Shown: positions 35,901 through 46,142, numbered from the stretch's first letter. The stretch: DNA of 64,000 nucleotides from Pseudoalteromonas sp. MMG007 (GCF_018100985.1 NZ_JAGJEI010000008.1:97078-161077), one strand, 5' to 3'. Notes: generated by a model not told the origin, from the letters alone. Numbers and translations: made by a program.

Positions 35901-36405
35901 CTAAATAGTAATGATCGCTAAAGTGCTGCTTGTAAAAGCTAACAACAGATTCAATAACGCCCGGATTGCCTTTTAAAAGCGCTTTACCTAAATCGCCATC
36001 TTTAGCGCCCGAGAGAATAATAAGCCCTTCTTTGTGCTTTATTAGCCACTCGCGGTCAATTACGGGGCGATGAAATACATGCCCGCGCTGGTAAGCTTCA
36101 GATATCAATAGCGTTATATTTTTATAACCGTCGTTGTCTTTCGCTAAAATAGTTATACGACATGGTTCATCTGAAAATTCAGGGCTAAGTAGCCAAAAAT
36201 CAGCACCCACAATCGGCTTTATACCCGCATTGTGCGTGGCGCCATAAAACCGCACTAAACCACAAAAGTTCATTTGATCAGTGATAGCAAGCGCAGGCAT
36301 TTCGAGCTCTTGCGCTTTAGCGACTATTGGCTTGGTTTTGGCCAGGCCATCAACCATCGAAAAATCTGAGTGAACCCGTAAATGTACAAAATCTGGTGCA
36401 GCCAT
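32914..36405 (-). CDS. dnaE: DNA polymerase III subunit alpha
   Basis: The replicative polymerase. At 1163 aa it matches E. coli DnaE (1160). An N-terminal PHP domain begins [16 protein letters not shown]. The catalytic aspartates are in [17 protein letters not shown] (about residue 400). Helix-hairpin-helix and OB regions follow ([20 protein letters not shown]). It begins three bases after rnhB with GAGG before the ATG. Confidence 0.97.
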   Translation of the reverse strand: MAAPDFVHLRVHSDFSMVDGLAKTKPIVAKAQELEMPALAITDQMNFCGLVRFYGATHNAGIKPIVGADFWLLSPEFSDEPCRITILAKDNDGYKNITLLISEAYQRGHVFHRPVIDREWLIKHKEGLIILSGAKDGDLGKALLKGNPGVIESVVSFYKQHFSDHYYLELVRTNRPLEEDYLHMAVELAAKEQLPVVATNEVVFLKPENFEAHEIRVAIFDGYTLDDKRRPKRFSEEQYLKTPEQMAELFSDIPEALQNTVEIAKRCNVTVQLGTYFLPDYPTGSLKIEDFLVKVSEDGLEERLQFLFPDEEDRKVKRVEYDERLAVELGVINQMGFPGYFLIVMEFIQWSKDNNIPVGPGRGSGAGSLVAYALKITDLDPLEFDLLFERFLNPERVSMPDFDVDFCMDRRDEVIDHVSALYGRDAVSQIITFGTMAAKAVIRDVGRVLGHPYGFVDRISKMIPGDPGMTLAKAFEVEPRLQEAYDGDSEVKDLIDMCRILEGCTRNAGKHAGGVVISPTTITDFAALYCDDEGKFPVTQFDKNDVETAGLVKFDFLGLRTLTILQWAVDMTNVRMQREGKDPVDINTIPLDDKKSIELLLRAETTAVFQLESRGMKDLVRRLKPDCFEDMIALVALFRPGPLQSGMVDNFIDRKLGREEISYPDAQYQHESLKPILDPTYGIILYQEQVMQIAQVLAGYTLGGADMLRRAMGKKKPEEMAKQRSTFEDGARNNGIDGELAIKIFDLVEKFAGYGFNKSHSAAYALVSYQTLWMKTHHPAEFMAAVMSADMDNTDKIVILVDECENMKLTLLPPDVNAGEFKFTVNLQGEIVYGIGAIKGVGEAPVDAILEARAKGGPFKDLFDFCARVDLKRLNKRVTEKLIYAGALDQLGPEKTQAGRATLLASLKDAMRAADQHNKAEQLGQSDLFGLLATEPDEVEQAFIKATGLTDNQWLEGEKDTLGLYLTGHPINQYRKELRYYTSGKLVDLQPTNRDVLSTAAGLVISARTLINKKGNRWGLITLDDKSARIDVRLFPEQFEMYQEMLQVNNILVISGQVSFDNFSGGITMTAREINTIAQAREKRIKAIKMTLNMVQIEAGFFDKLQKVLEPYKMGTCPIKVYYQRPDALAQLTLGIEWCVTPSDDLIHKLSLMAAQDVELEFN

Positions 36406-36408
36406 GGT

Positions 36409-37011
36409 TTACGCCTCACCCTTAGCTTGCATTAATACGCGTTGCACAGGCTTAAAACTTTTACGGTGTTCATCTATAGCGCCATATTGCTCAAGTGCTG
36501 CAAAGTGCGCTTTCGTTGGGTAACCTTTATGCCCTGCAAACCCATATTGTGGGTAGCGTGCATCGAGTTCAATCATTTCATCATCACGCGCTACTTTTGC
36601 TAAAATAGACGCCGCTGATATTTCGGCCACTAAGCTATCGCCCTTAACAACAGCTTGCGCGGGCATAGTTAACTTAGGTAAACGATTACCATCTATAAAT
36701 ACAAATTCAGGCTGTGTGCTTAGCCCCTCAACTGCACGGCTCATAGCAAGCATGGTGGCGCGTAAAATATTTAATTCATCAATTTCAGTTGGACTACAAC
36801 GGCCATATGCATAGCACAGTGCTTTTTCTTTTATTTCTAAAGCAAGAGCTTGGCGCTTTTTATCTGTTAGCTTTTTTGAGTCAGCTAAACCTGCAATAGG
36901 TTTAGTAGGGTCGAGTATTACCGCAGCGGTAACTACATCGCCTACAAGCGGGCCGCGCCCTACTTCATCTACACCGGCAATAAAGGTTACGTTAGGTCGT
37001 TCAATTTGCAT
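36409..37011 (-). CDS. rnhB: Ribonuclease HII
   Basis: Removes ribonucleotides from DNA and cleaves RNA-DNA hybrids. A protein of 200 aa with the RNase HII opening [17 protein letters not shown] (catalytic D and E), FIDGNRLP and the C-terminal [10 protein letters not shown]. It overlaps the end of lpxB by 11 bases and is followed by dnaE after 3 bp, as in enterobacteria. Confidence 0.96.
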   Translation of the reverse strand: MQIERPNVTFIAGVDEVGRGPLVGDVVTAAVILDPTKPIAGLADSKKLTDKKRQALALEIKEKALCYAYGRCSPTEIDELNILRATMLAMSRAVEGLSTQPEFVFIDGNRLPKLTMPAQAVVKGDSLVAEISAASILAKVARDDEMIELDARYPQYGFAGHKGYPTKAHFAALEQYGAIDEHRKSFKPVQRVLMQAKGEA

Positions 37012-38158
37012 TTATTAACTCCGCCACAGCATTAGCTGCTTGTTCGCTGGCATTTAATCTAATTTTTTCGTGAATAGCTAAAAAGCGTGCTTTTAATTCT
37101 TTGTTATCGGTATTTAACATAGGCGTAAGTGCACCTGTTAAATTGGCTACATTACATTCGCTTTGTAAAAATTCAGGCACAAGCTCTTCATCGGCCAATA
37201 AGTTAGGCAGCGAAAAATACTTAATATTAAAGGTAAATAAAGTTTTAAAAATCCAATAGCTCATCGGCTTTATTTTATAACCTACTACCATTGGCTTTTT
37301 ATAAAGCATGCCTTCAAGTGTTGCCGTGCCCGATGCAAGTAAAATGGCGTCTGCCGCTTGCATCGCTAATTTTGATTGCCCATCTAGCAAACTAATATTA
37401 AGGTTAGGTGCTGTGGCATTTAAAATATCAATAAACTGGGCTTTGCGCTTTGCATTTACCAGTGGCACCACAATTTTAAGATTTGGATTTTGCGCCTGCA
37501 GCTCTGCTGCCGTTTTTATATAGGTTTCGCTTAATAAACCGACTTCAGAGCCTCGACTACCCGGCAGTAACGCAAGTACTTTATCACCTAGGCTTAGCCC
37601 TAGCTCTGCACGCGCTTGGCTGTCGTCGTGCTCAAGGGCTATATCATCAGCAAGTGTATGCCCTACAAATGTACAAGGAACTTGGTGTTTATCGTAAAAT
37701 TCTTTTTCAAACGGCAATAATGCAAGCACTAAGTTAGTAGCAGCACTTATTGTGTGAATACGCTTTTCGCGCCATGCCCACACAGACGGGCTCACATATT
37801 GAATAGTTTTAATGCCTGCCTCTTTTAATGGTTTCTCAACGCGAAGGTTAAAATCGGGGGCATCTATACCAATAAATACATCGGGTGGATTATCTACAAA
37901 ATGCTGTACGAGCTGTTTGCGTATTTTTAGTAAGCGAGGCAGGCGCCCTAATACTTCAACAAGCCCCATTACCGACAGCTCATCCATATCGTAGAGTGTT
38001 TTACAGCCTTGAGCCTGCATTTTAGGCCCAGCAATCCCTTCAAAAATAGCATCAGGGAAATGTACTTTAAGTGATTTAATTAAACCTTCACCTAAAATAT
38101 CGCCCGACAGTTCACCTGCCACAATACCAATACGTAGTTGTTTTTTTTCTTTATTCAT
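37001..38158 (-). CDS. lpxB: Lipid-A-disaccharide synthase
   Basis: Joins UDP-diacylglucosamine and lipid X to the lipid A disaccharide. A 385-aa peripheral membrane glycosyltransferase starting [16 protein letters not shown]. It has [22 protein letters not shown] and [10 protein letters not shown], all typical of LpxB. It normally follows lpxA directly, but here the cyd block lies between, so lpxB must have its own promoter within the ~300-bp region it shares with cydA. Confidence 0.96.
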   Translation of the reverse strand: MNKEKKQLRIGIVAGELSGDILGEGLIKSLKVHFPDAIFEGIAGPKMQAQGCKTLYDMDELSVMGLVEVLGRLPRLLKIRKQLVQHFVDNPPDVFIGIDAPDFNLRVEKPLKEAGIKTIQYVSPSVWAWREKRIHTISAATNLVLALLPFEKEFYDKHQVPCTFVGHTLADDIALEHDDSQARAELGLSLGDKVLALLPGSRGSEVGLLSETYIKTAAELQAQNPNLKIVVPLVNAKRKAQFIDILNATAPNLNISLLDGQSKLAMQAADAILLASGTATLEGMLYKKPMVVGYKIKPMSYWIFKTLFTFNIKYFSLPNLLADEELVPEFLQSECNVANLTGALTPMLNTDNKELKARFLAIHEKIRLNASEQAANAVAELINAN

Positions 38159-38334
38159 TCGATTTTATTTCACAAGTAAACCAGGCGTTCATAAGGTTTA
38201 GTTTACCGTGTTTTAGTGTTTGATTAAACGCTTTAAATTGATGGTTTTTGTAACTAAAACCTCCACAAAAGATTGTTTGTTTTTAATACTGATGTAGCAT
38301 GGTAAATATATATTAAGTTTTTCTAATATGTTTA

Positions 38335-38394
38335 TTGACAAAAATTGTGCAAAAGTAAATAATATTCCAAACTTTCAGTAATTACTGAAAGTTT
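38335..38394 (+). promoter_or_regulatory. cydA promoter with a perfect 26-bp palindromic operator
   Basis: TTGACA at 38335-38340, a 17-base spacer, and AATAAT at 38358-38363 make a near-consensus promoter. The expected start at about 38370 lies within a perfect palindrome at 38369-38394 whose half-site is AAACTTTCAGTAA. A repressor bound there would block initiation. It is not an FNR (TTGAT-N4-ATCAA) or typical ArcA site. The regulator is unknown. Confidence 0.7.
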
Positions 38395-38455
38395 ATTAAA
38401 TTTAACTTTGCCAATTTTATTGCCTTGTTAACCCGTCACCCTCAAGGAGCTAAAA

Positions 38456-40039
38456 ATGATAGATGAAACCTTTGTGGATCTATCGCGATTACAGTTTGCT
38501 GTTACCGCACTCTTCCATTTCTTATTCGTACCTTTAACCATAGGTATGACCTGGATATTAGTTATTATGGAATCGGTTTATGTTATGACCGGCCGCGAGA
38601 TTTACCGCGACATGACTAAGTTTTGGGGAAAGTTGTTTGGTATTAACTTTGCAATTGGTGTGGCAACGGGCCTTACCATGGAGTTTGAGTTTGGTACTAA
38701 CTGGTCTTATTACTCGCATTATGTGGGTGATGTATTTGGTGCGCCGCTCGCTATTGAAGGCTTAATGGCATTCTTTTTAGAATCAACCTTTGTGGGTATG
38801 TTCTTTTTGGGCTGGGATAGGTTAACTAAACGCCAACACTTAGGTGCAACATTTTTAATGGCACTGGGTACGAACATGTCGGCACTTTGGATTTTGATTG
38901 CTAATGGTTGGATGCAAAACCCGGTAGGGGCAGAATTTAACTATCAAACTATGCGTATGGAAATGACTAGCTTTGCTGAGCTTGTATTTAACCCAGTAGC
39001 TCAAGTTAAGTTTATTCATACCGTATCGGCGGGTTATGTAGCAGCCTCTATGTTTGTGCTAGGTATAAGTAGTTGGTACATATTAAAAGGCCGTGATCTA
39101 GCCTTTGCTAAGCGCTCGTTCTCGGTGGCATCGGGCTTTGGTTTAGCTTCCATACTATGTGTGATTTTATTAGGTGACGAATCGGGCTACGAAGTAGGCG
39201 AAGTTCAAAAAGTAAAACTAGCAACAATAGAAGCAGAGTGGCATACAGAAGAAGCCCCTGCTGCATTTACAGCTATTGGCTTTCCTGATTCGGACGAGCA
39301 AGTAACCCATGCGGCGGTAAAAATCCCTTACGCACTTGGTTTAATTGCGACACGCTCTTTAGATGAGCAAGTAACAGGTATTTCTGATTTAGAAAAGCAA
39401 CACGAAGTACGTATACGTAATGGCATGATTGCTTACGAATACCTTGAAAAACTAAGAGGTGGTGACAATACACCTGAAAACATAGCCAAGTTTGATACGC
39501 TTAAAGACGATTTGGGTTATGGCTTATTGCTTAAACGCTACACGCCAAATGTAGTAGATGCGACCGAGGAGCAAATTCAAAAAGCAGTGAAAGACTCCTT
39601 CCCTCGCGTTGGCCCTATGTTCTGGTCGTTTAGAATAATGGTTGCCTGTGGCGTAGCTATGTTGGCAGTGTTTATATTGGCATTTTACTACAATGCACAC
39701 CGTATTATTGAGCAAAAACGCTGGTTACTGTGGGCTGCGGTACTGAGTATTCCACTGCCTTGGATTGCCATTGAATTTGGCTGGATTGTTGCCGAGTATG
39801 GCCGTCAGCCTTGGGCAATATCTGAAATTTTGCCGACCTTTTTAGCGACCTCGTCACTGACGGTAAACGATATTTTAATTAGCTTAACTGGGTTTATTAT
39901 TTTTTACACTGGCTTGGCTATTGTGGAAGGTTGGTTAATGGTTCGCTTTATTAAACAAGGGCCAAGCTCATTACATACTGGTAAATACCACTTTGAGTTA
40001 CCAAATAAAGCAGATAAAGATGCAGGAGAGCAATTATGA
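38456..40039 (+). CDS. cydA: Cytochrome bd ubiquinol oxidase subunit I
   Basis: High-affinity terminal oxidase subunit carrying all three hemes and the quinol site. A 527-aa membrane protein opening LSRLQFAVTALFHFLFVPL, with heme ligand H21. It has a long hydrophilic Q-loop (about residues 250-370) of the E. coli-like long type, and the YGRQPW motif. AAGGAG precedes the ATG. cydB overlaps its 3' end by four bases (ATGA). Controlled by the palindrome-bearing promoter upstream. Confidence 0.96.
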   Translation: MIDETFVDLSRLQFAVTALFHFLFVPLTIGMTWILVIMESVYVMTGREIYRDMTKFWGKLFGINFAIGVATGLTMEFEFGTNWSYYSHYVGDVFGAPLAIEGLMAFFLESTFVGMFFLGWDRLTKRQHLGATFLMALGTNMSALWILIANGWMQNPVGAEFNYQTMRMEMTSFAELVFNPVAQVKFIHTVSAGYVAASMFVLGISSWYILKGRDLAFAKRSFSVASGFGLASILCVILLGDESGYEVGEVQKVKLATIEAEWHTEEAPAAFTAIGFPDSDEQVTHAAVKIPYALGLIATRSLDEQVTGISDLEKQHEVRIRNGMIAYEYLEKLRGGDNTPENIAKFDTLKDDLGYGLLLKRYTPNVVDATEEQIQKAVKDSFPRVGPMFWSFRIMVACGVAMLAVFILAFYYNAHRIIEQKRWLLWAAVLSIPLPWIAIEFGWIVAEYGRQPWAISEILPTFLATSSLTVNDILISLTGFIIFYTGLAIVEGWLMVRFIKQGPSSLHTGKYHFELPNKADKDAGEQL

Positions 40040-41175
40040 TTTTTGATTATGAAACATTAAAAATGCTGTGGTGGTTGCTCATTGGTGTGTTACTTATTGG
40101 CTTTGCTATTACCGATGGCATGGATATGGGCGTGGCTATGCTGCTACGCCTAGTAGGTAAAACAGACTCAGAGCGTCGCACAGTAATTAATACCATTGGC
40201 GCGCACTGGGATGGTAACCAAGTATGGTTTATTACCGCAGGCGGTGCTTTATTTGCAGCGTGGCCTATGGTGTATGCAGCGGCATTTTCGGGTTTTTACT
40301 TTGCTATGATGCTGGTGCTATTTGCATTATTTTTTAGACCTCTTGGTTTTGATTACCGCTCTAAAATAGATTCTAAACGCTGGCGTAACAACTGGGATTG
40401 GGGCTTGTTTGCAGGCAGTGCAATTCCGGCCTTAGTATTTGGTGTGGCGTTTGGTAACTTGTTTTTAGGCGTACCGTTTAATATTGATAACTTATTGCGT
40501 GTAAGTTACCAAGGCTCGTTTTTTGGTTTATTAAATCCTTTTGCTTTGCTTGCAGGTTTAATTAGTGTGGCTATGTTAATAGCTCATGCTGGTATGTGGT
40601 TACAACTACGTACCGCCGATGCAGTAGCTGAACGTTCAGGGCAATATGGTCGCTATGCACTAATGGTATTTATTGTACTGTTTGCTGGAGCTGGTGTTTG
40701 GGTTGCTAATATTAATGGCTATCAAATTATCTCTATGCCGGACACGCAAAGCCATGCAGACCCTTTAGCTAAAGTGGTAACTACAGCAAAAGGTGCTTGG
40801 CTTAATAACTACAGTGAACGACCATGGACAATGACCTTCCCTATTTTAGGGTTTGTAATGGCACTAAGCGCATTGTTTTTCTCAAAAATTAATAAGCCTG
40901 CGCTTGGCCTTGTTTCTACAAGTGTCATGTTAATAGGCATTATTATGACGGCGGGCGTATCACTATTCCCATTCATTATGCCTTCAATTAATAATCCTGA
41001 TATTAGCTTAACTATTTGGGATGCGGTATCTAGTCATAAAACGCTGAATATTATGTTTGTTGCCGTAGTTATTTTTATACCGCTAATACTGGCCTACACC
41101 ACGTGGTGTTACGTAAAAATGTGGCGCAGAGTAACGGTAGATGAAATTGAAAACAACACTCACGGTAGCTACTAA
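40036..41175 (+). CDS. cydB: Cytochrome bd ubiquinol oxidase subunit II
   Basis: A 379-aa membrane partner of CydA with about nine segments. It begins MIFDYETLKMLWWLLIGVLL and has GFAITDGMDMGVAML and GAHWDGNQVWFITAGGALFAAWP, the standard CydB signatures. Translationally coupled to cydA by overlap and followed after 12 bp by cydX. Confidence 0.96.
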   Translation: MIFDYETLKMLWWLLIGVLLIGFAITDGMDMGVAMLLRLVGKTDSERRTVINTIGAHWDGNQVWFITAGGALFAAWPMVYAAAFSGFYFAMMLVLFALFFRPLGFDYRSKIDSKRWRNNWDWGLFAGSAIPALVFGVAFGNLFLGVPFNIDNLLRVSYQGSFFGLLNPFALLAGLISVAMLIAHAGMWLQLRTADAVAERSGQYGRYALMVFIVLFAGAGVWVANINGYQIISMPDTQSHADPLAKVVTTAKGAWLNNYSERPWTMTFPILGFVMALSALFFSKINKPALGLVSTSVMLIGIIMTAGVSLFPFIMPSINNPDISLTIWDAVSSHKTLNIMFVAVVIFIPLILAYTTWCYVKMWRRVTVDEIENNTHGSY

Positions 41176-41187
41176 GGAGACTAAAGT

Positions 41188-41352
41188 ATGTGGTATTTTG
41201 CTTGGATTTTAGGTGTACTTTTAGCCTGTACCTTAGGTGTAATAAACGTAATGTGGTACGAGTTTCACCAAAATAAAAACAGCATAGCTGATGATGAACA
41301 ACCTATGCACGATTTATTAAACGAGAAAAACTCAGCTAAAAATGACGACTAA
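41188..41352 (+). CDS. cydX: Cytochrome bd accessory subunit CydX
   Basis: A 54-aa single-span protein starting MWYFAWILGVLLACTLGVI, which is the CydX hallmark. CydX stabilises the hemes of the oxidase. AAGGAGACTAAAGT precedes the ATG. The last 11 bases overlap the start of cydD, tying oxidase and exporter genes into one transcript. The hydrophilic C-terminal tail (about 30 residues) is longer than in the 37-aa E. coli protein. Confidence 0.92.
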   Translation: MWYFAWILGVLLACTLGVINVMWYEFHQNKNSIADDEQPMHDLLNEKNSAKNDD

Positions 41353-43114
41353 CCCTCGATTAGATCGCGCGCAGCAGCAGTCTCTGCGCGCATTTTTAAA
41401 GCTACAAAGTAAACCCGCTGCAATGTGGTTAAAGTTAAGCATTGCACTGGGTACTTTTAACGCTATTTTAATGATTGCAGGGGCTTACTTACTCGCCCAA
41501 ACTATTCATAATGTAATGTTTGAAGGTGAAAGCCTTGCTCAAGTAACCCATTTACTATGGCCACTTGCAGGCATTATTTTACTACGAGCGCTTTTTTTAG
41601 CACTAAGTGAAAGGCTAAGTGCCTTTGCTGCACTTAAAATCAAATCGGCTATGCGCCAAACCTTATTAACCAAATTAACCCAATTAGGGCCTAGCTACAT
41701 TGAACAACATGGTCAAGGAGCAACGCTTAACACCTTGCACGATGGCGTTGAAGCATTGCACGACTATTACGCTAAATACTTGCCTGGTGTTGCTTACAGT
41801 GCCCTTATTCCTATAGCAATTTTGGTGGTAATTTTTCCAACCGACTATAAAGCGGGTTTAATATTTTTACTAACCGCTCCGCTTATTCCCTTTTTTATGA
41901 TTTTAGTTGGATCTAAAGCTGAAGATTTAAATCAAAAACGTTGGAAACAACTTGCCGTTTTAGGTAACTACTTTTTTGACCGCATACAAGGTTTGACGCA
42001 ACTTAAGCTATTTAATGCCACCCGTTCTGAGCTTAAACATATTGCTAAAATTTCTGATGATTTTAGACACGCCACACTCGATGTATTAAAAATTGCTTTT
42101 TTATCGTCATTTGCGCTGGAATTTTTAGCCACTATTAGCGTGGCACTCGTTGCGGTAATAATTGGCTTTAGGCTATTTTTTGGCACGCTAGATTTTGCAA
42201 CCGGCTTTGTAGTGCTGCTACTTGCGCCTGAATTTTATTTACCACTTCGCCAATTAGGCAGCCACTACCACGCTCGCTTGCAAGGTATTAGCGCTGCAGC
42301 CGACATGGTAACTATTTTAAATGCGCCCCTTCCTGAACAGTCACAACAAAACAATGCATACGTTAGCGAGCCTATAAATACAATAAGCATTAACAACTTA
42401 AATTTTACATACCCAAACAGTAATGAAGGTATAAAAAATATAAACTTAACCCTACCCAATAAAGGCTTAGTAGCTGTAGTTGGTGCGAGTGGCTCAGGTA
42501 AAAGCACTTTATTTGATTGCCTATTAGGGTTTCACCCTCAGGTGATTGGGCAAATCAGTATTAATGACAAGCCACTAGATGCAACTAATATTAATATGCT
42601 ACAAAATAAAATTGCCTGGATCCCGCAAACGCCAACGCTATTTTATCAAAGCATTAGCGATAACATCAAAATAGCAAAACCAGACGCTTCACAATTAGAG
42701 CTTGAGCAAGCAGCACACCAAGCTGGCGCTTTAGATTTTATAAACACATTACCTAATGGCTTTAATACATTGATAGGCGAGCAAGGCGAAGGGCTTTCTG
42801 GCGGACAAAAGCAACGTATTGCCCTTGCTCGTGCATTTTTAAAACAAGCGCCTATTTTAGTACTCGATGAACCAACGGCACATCTTGATAGCCAAACAGA
42901 GCAGCTTATTCAGCGTGCAATAAACGATTATGCAAAAACACATTTGGTACTGGTTATAGCTCATCGCCTTAATACAGTAAAAAATGCTAACAATATTATT
43001 GTTATGCAAAATGGTGAGGTAGCGCAGCAAGGCACATACTCACACCTTGCTCAGCAAAATGGTGCGTTTAAAACACTGCTAAGCACTCAAGTGCAAGGAT
43101 CTGATAATGACTAA
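41342..43114 (+). CDS. cydD: Thiol reductant ABC exporter subunit CydD
   Basis: A 590-aa ABC half-transporter with an N-terminal six-helix membrane domain and a C-terminal ATPase. Walker A is GASGSGKST, the signature is LSGGQKQR, and Walker B is LVLDEPTAHLD. With CydC it exports glutathione/cysteine and is needed for cytochrome bd maturation. It overlaps cydX by 11 bases and cydC by 8. Confidence 0.93.
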   Translation: MTTNPRLDRAQQQSLRAFLKLQSKPAAMWLKLSIALGTFNAILMIAGAYLLAQTIHNVMFEGESLAQVTHLLWPLAGIILLRALFLALSERLSAFAALKIKSAMRQTLLTKLTQLGPSYIEQHGQGATLNTLHDGVEALHDYYAKYLPGVAYSALIPIAILVVIFPTDYKAGLIFLLTAPLIPFFMILVGSKAEDLNQKRWKQLAVLGNYFFDRIQGLTQLKLFNATRSELKHIAKISDDFRHATLDVLKIAFLSSFALEFLATISVALVAVIIGFRLFFGTLDFATGFVVLLLAPEFYLPLRQLGSHYHARLQGISAAADMVTILNAPLPEQSQQNNAYVSEPINTISINNLNFTYPNSNEGIKNINLTLPNKGLVAVVGASGSGKSTLFDCLLGFHPQVIGQISINDKPLDATNINMLQNKIAWIPQTPTLFYQSISDNIKIAKPDASQLELEQAAHQAGALDFINTLPNGFNTLIGEQGEGLSGGQKQRIALARAFLKQAPILVLDEPTAHLDSQTEQLIQRAINDYAKTHLVLVIAHRLNTVKNANNIIVMQNGEVAQQGTYSHLAQQNGAFKTLLSTQVQGSDND

Positions 43115-44849
43115 TTTTATTAGGCTATTAAAGCTTTGCCGCCCGCACTATAAAGCTATGTTGCTGGGTACTTTTTTAGCCACTTTAACTGTACTTGCAA
43201 ACGTGGGCTTACTCGCTATATCGGGTTGGTTTTTAGCCTCAATGGCAGCTGCAGGTATTGCTGGCGTGCAAATGAACTACTTTACACCCGCAGGGACTAT
43301 TCGATTTTTAGCGATTGTTCGTATCGCATCACGCTATGGTGAGCGCTTAGTAACGCATAACGCGACGTTTTTATTGCTTAGCGAAATTCGCGTAAATATG
43401 TTTGCAACGCTAAGTAAGCTAAACAATGTAGATTTAGCAATGAGTCGCAGCGCAGATTTAGTAAACCGCTTACAAAACGATGTTGATGCCCTAGATAAAT
43501 TTTACTTAAATATATTACTGCCTATGCTAGTAGCGCTATTAAGCATACCTATTATTATGGTGTTTATGGCGGCCTATAACGCAAACGTTGCGCTTATTTG
43601 TTTTACTGGCATTTTATTAATTGGTGTTGTTTTACCAGCTTTATTAAGTGCTAAATTAAATAAAAATAGCCATAAAGAAACACAATTAAGTGCTCAGCTT
43701 AGAGCTGAACTTTCAGATACGCTAACAGGCCTTAGAGAGCTTAGTATTTATCAAGCAGGTGGCAATCAAATTTCAAAATGTGATGATTTGAATGAACAGT
43801 ACAACCTGCAACTTTATAGTCGCCATAAAGCACTGGCAAACAGTGATGGCTTAAGCTTGCTGGTAGTGCAATTAGCTATGCTAGGCGCTATCGTTACTAT
43901 TGTGCCATTGGTTTACAGCGGGGCCATGGTAAATGTAGAGCTTGCTATGCTAAGCCTATTTGTATTGGCAAGCTTTGAAAGTGTATTGCTCCTCCCAAAT
44001 GCTTTTATAGAGCTACCTAATGTACTCAAAGCCGCAGAGCGACTGTTTACACTTCAAGATAAAGTGTCTGATCAGAGCAACAATCACAGCGCTTTAATTG
44101 ATACTCAGTTCGATAAAAATAATACCGCTCTAATACTTAATAACATTAGCTATAAATACGATGAGCATAATGCATTAACTGATGTGAGCTTTGTGCTAAA
44201 AGCGCAACAAAAAGTAGCCATTGTAGGTAGAAGCGGCAGCGGTAAAACTACGCTTGTAAATTTGCTAACTGGGCTATGGCCTCTTCAGCAAGGCAGCATT
44301 ACGTTGAGTGATCAAAATAACTCGCAAGAACTACACTCACTAAGCAATGACGCCCGCGCAAGCGTTATAAATATATTAGCGCAGCAGCACCATATTTTTG
44401 ATGGCACCCTGAGTGAAAATTTACGCTATGCTGCACCAAGTGCGACAAAAGAAGAAATGCTTGAAGCCATTAAACTTGCGCAGCTAGAGCCTTGGTTTAA
44501 TGATTTACAAGAAGGTTTAAAAACACGTTTAGGTACCGGAGGCAGAAGCGTTTCTCAAGGCCAATCAAGGCGTATAGCGATTGCTCAGGCTTTATTACAA
44601 AACCCCGCTATTTTAGTACTTGATGAGCCTACCGAAGGGCTAGATAACCAATCTAAGCAAACCGTAATGAACGCCATTATGCAGGTAATGGGTAACGCAA
44701 GCGTACTTACAATTACCCACGACCCTGCTCTTCTTGCTCAAATGAATAATGTTATATGGTTAGAAGACGGTAAAGTGGTTGCACAAGGCTCTCATAAAGA
44801 GATCAGTAGCGCTTATCCAGATTATGTGGCACTAACTACCCGGTTTTAA
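43107..44849 (+). CDS. cydC: Thiol reductant ABC exporter subunit CydC
   Basis: A 580-aa partner of CydD. Membrane domain with AISGWFLASMAAAGIAG, typical of CydC. The ATPase has GRSGSGKTT, an altered signature VSQGQSRR in place of LSGGQ, and LVLDEPTEGLD. A degenerate signature in one half is common in heterodimeric exporters. It ends convergent with the RlpA-like gene, overlapping its 3' end by 18 bases. Confidence 0.92.
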   Translation: MTNFIRLLKLCRPHYKAMLLGTFLATLTVLANVGLLAISGWFLASMAAAGIAGVQMNYFTPAGTIRFLAIVRIASRYGERLVTHNATFLLLSEIRVNMFATLSKLNNVDLAMSRSADLVNRLQNDVDALDKFYLNILLPMLVALLSIPIIMVFMAAYNANVALICFTGILLIGVVLPALLSAKLNKNSHKETQLSAQLRAELSDTLTGLRELSIYQAGGNQISKCDDLNEQYNLQLYSRHKALANSDGLSLLVVQLAMLGAIVTIVPLVYSGAMVNVELAMLSLFVLASFESVLLLPNAFIELPNVLKAAERLFTLQDKVSDQSNNHSALIDTQFDKNNTALILNNISYKYDEHNALTDVSFVLKAQQKVAIVGRSGSGKTTLVNLLTGLWPLQQGSITLSDQNNSQELHSLSNDARASVINILAQQHHIFDGTLSENLRYAAPSATKEEMLEAIKLAQLEPWFNDLQEGLKTRLGTGGRSVSQGQSRRIAIAQALLQNPAILVLDEPTEGLDNQSKQTVMNAIMQVMGNASVLTITHDPALLAQMNNVIWLEDGKVVAQGSHKEISSAYPDYVALTTRF

Positions 44850-45224
44850 TATCTTAACAGACACGTCAATAACGCCGACTTTAGGGTCGGCTATCTTTTT
44901 AAACATGCTTTTTGATAAATCGATAATACGGCCACGTACATAAGGGCCTCTGTCATTTATCCTTACTATGACTGATTTATTATTAGCAAGGTTAGTAACA
45001 ACCACCTTAGTACCAAAATCGAATTCTAAATGAGCAGCTGTTGCAGCTTGCTGGCTAAAACGCTCTCCATTAGCAGTTGTTCTTCCGTGGTATTTATCAG
45101 CATAAAAAGATGCTTTTCCTACTTGAGTTATTTCTCCTGTAGATGACTTAATGAGTGGCTGGCTACTACAAGCGGCTAAAACTGAAGTAATAAAAAGAGT
45201 GACAACTAACTTAGGTAAACGCAT
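44832..45224 (-). CDS. RlpA-like double-psi beta-barrel lipoprotein
   Basis: A 130-aa lipoprotein: signal peptide with lipobox VLAAC (Cys19), then a single DPBB domain with GKASFYADKYHGRTTANGE, VVVTNLANNKSVIVRINDRGPY and GRIIDLSK, the RlpA pattern including the catalytic-type Asp. There is no SPOR domain, so it is shorter than E. coli RlpA and may not localise to the septum. It may act as a lytic transglycosylase on peptidoglycan stripped of stem peptides. Confidence 0.85.
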   Translation of the reverse strand: MRLPKLVVTLFITSVLAACSSQPLIKSSTGEITQVGKASFYADKYHGRTTANGERFSQQAATAAHLEFDFGTKVVVTNLANNKSVIVRINDRGPYVRGRIIDLSKSMFKKIADPKVGVIDVSVKILKPGS

Positions 45225-45311
45225 AGAATGGCTTTTATTATAAAAATTAAGCGCATACTAACTTGAGTACCCTGAGTATTAACTGAATTGGCTTTAAACT
45301 CTGGGCAATAA

Positions 45312-45346
45312 AAAACCACCTTCGATTTATCATCTACGGTGGTTTT
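45312..45346 (-). terminator. Terminator after lpxA
   Basis: AAAACCACC / GGTGGTTTT stem followed on the minus strand by a T run. It ends the rpsB-to-lpxA direction transcript before the cyd block. Confidence 0.8.
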
Positions 45347-45369
45347 AATGCTCAAAGCAAAGCTTGTAA

Positions 45370-46140
45370 TTATCTTACAATGCCGCGCTCAGAGCCTTTA
45401 ACAAAATCTATCATGGTTTGCACTGCAGGATACTTTGCAGCGTCTTCACTTAGTGATGAAATTGCTTCATCAACACCTAAGCTCTTACGATAAAATGCTT
45501 TATAAGCACGGCGTACTGCCATTATTTCATCGCTTTCAAAGCCACGGCGTTTCATGCCTTCTTTGTTGATTGCTGCAGGACCTGCTGGCATACCAATAGT
45601 AGTAACAAATGGAGGCACGTCTTTATTAACACCTGAGTACATGCCAATAAATGCGTGGTCACCAATTTTACAAAACTGATGAACACCCGAGTTACCACCT
45701 AAGATAACCCAATCGCCTACGTGTACATGGCCTGCAACACTTGCGTTATTAGCAAAAATAACGTTATCACCAATCACAGCATCGTGCGCTACATGGGTAT
45801 AAGCCATAAATAAGTTGTTGCTACCAATTTTAGTTACACCTTGATCCTGAATAGTACCTCGGTGGATAGTTGCACACTCACGAATAACGTTGTTATCACC
45901 CATGATTAATGTGGTTGGCTCGTTGTTGTATTTTTTGTCTTGGCAGGCTTCGCCTACTGACGCAAATTGGAAAATATGATTTCCAGAGCCAATAATAGAT
46001 GGCCCTTTAACAACAACGTGAGACTCAATAATACAGTCATCACCGATCACAACATCATTGCCAATATAGCTATACGGACCAACTGAGACATTGTTGCCTA
46101 GTTTAGCGCCAGGTTCGATTATTGCTGTAGAATGGATCAC
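45370..46140 (-). CDS. lpxA: UDP-N-acetylglucosamine acyltransferase
   Basis: First enzyme of lipid A synthesis. A 256-aa left-handed beta-helix protein opening IHSTAIIEPGAKLGNNVSVGPYSYIG, with the catalytic-site stretch TYTHVAHD-type (AYTHVAHDAVIGD) and C-terminal helices. The start is taken as the GTG at 46140, right after the fabZ stop, which gives the normal N-terminus; the frame is open further upstream. Unlike in E. coli, lpxB does not follow. Confidence 0.95.
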   Translation of the reverse strand: MIHSTAIIEPGAKLGNNVSVGPYSYIGNDVVIGDDCIIESHVVVKGPSIIGSGNHIFQFASVGEACQDKKYNNEPTTLIMGDNNVIRECATIHRGTIQDQGVTKIGSNNLFMAYTHVAHDAVIGDNVIFANNASVAGHVHVGDWVILGGNSGVHQFCKIGDHAFIGMYSGVNKDVPPFVTTIGMPAGPAAINKEGMKRRGFESDEIMAVRRAYKAFYRKSLGVDEAISSLSEDAAKYPAVQTMIDFVKGSERGIVR

Positions 46141-46142
46141 TA

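Noticed and set aside
38369..38394. Reading the cyd palindrome as an FNR or ArcA site
   Set aside because: The half-site AAACTTTCAGTAA does not contain TTGAT or a GTTAATTA-type repeat.
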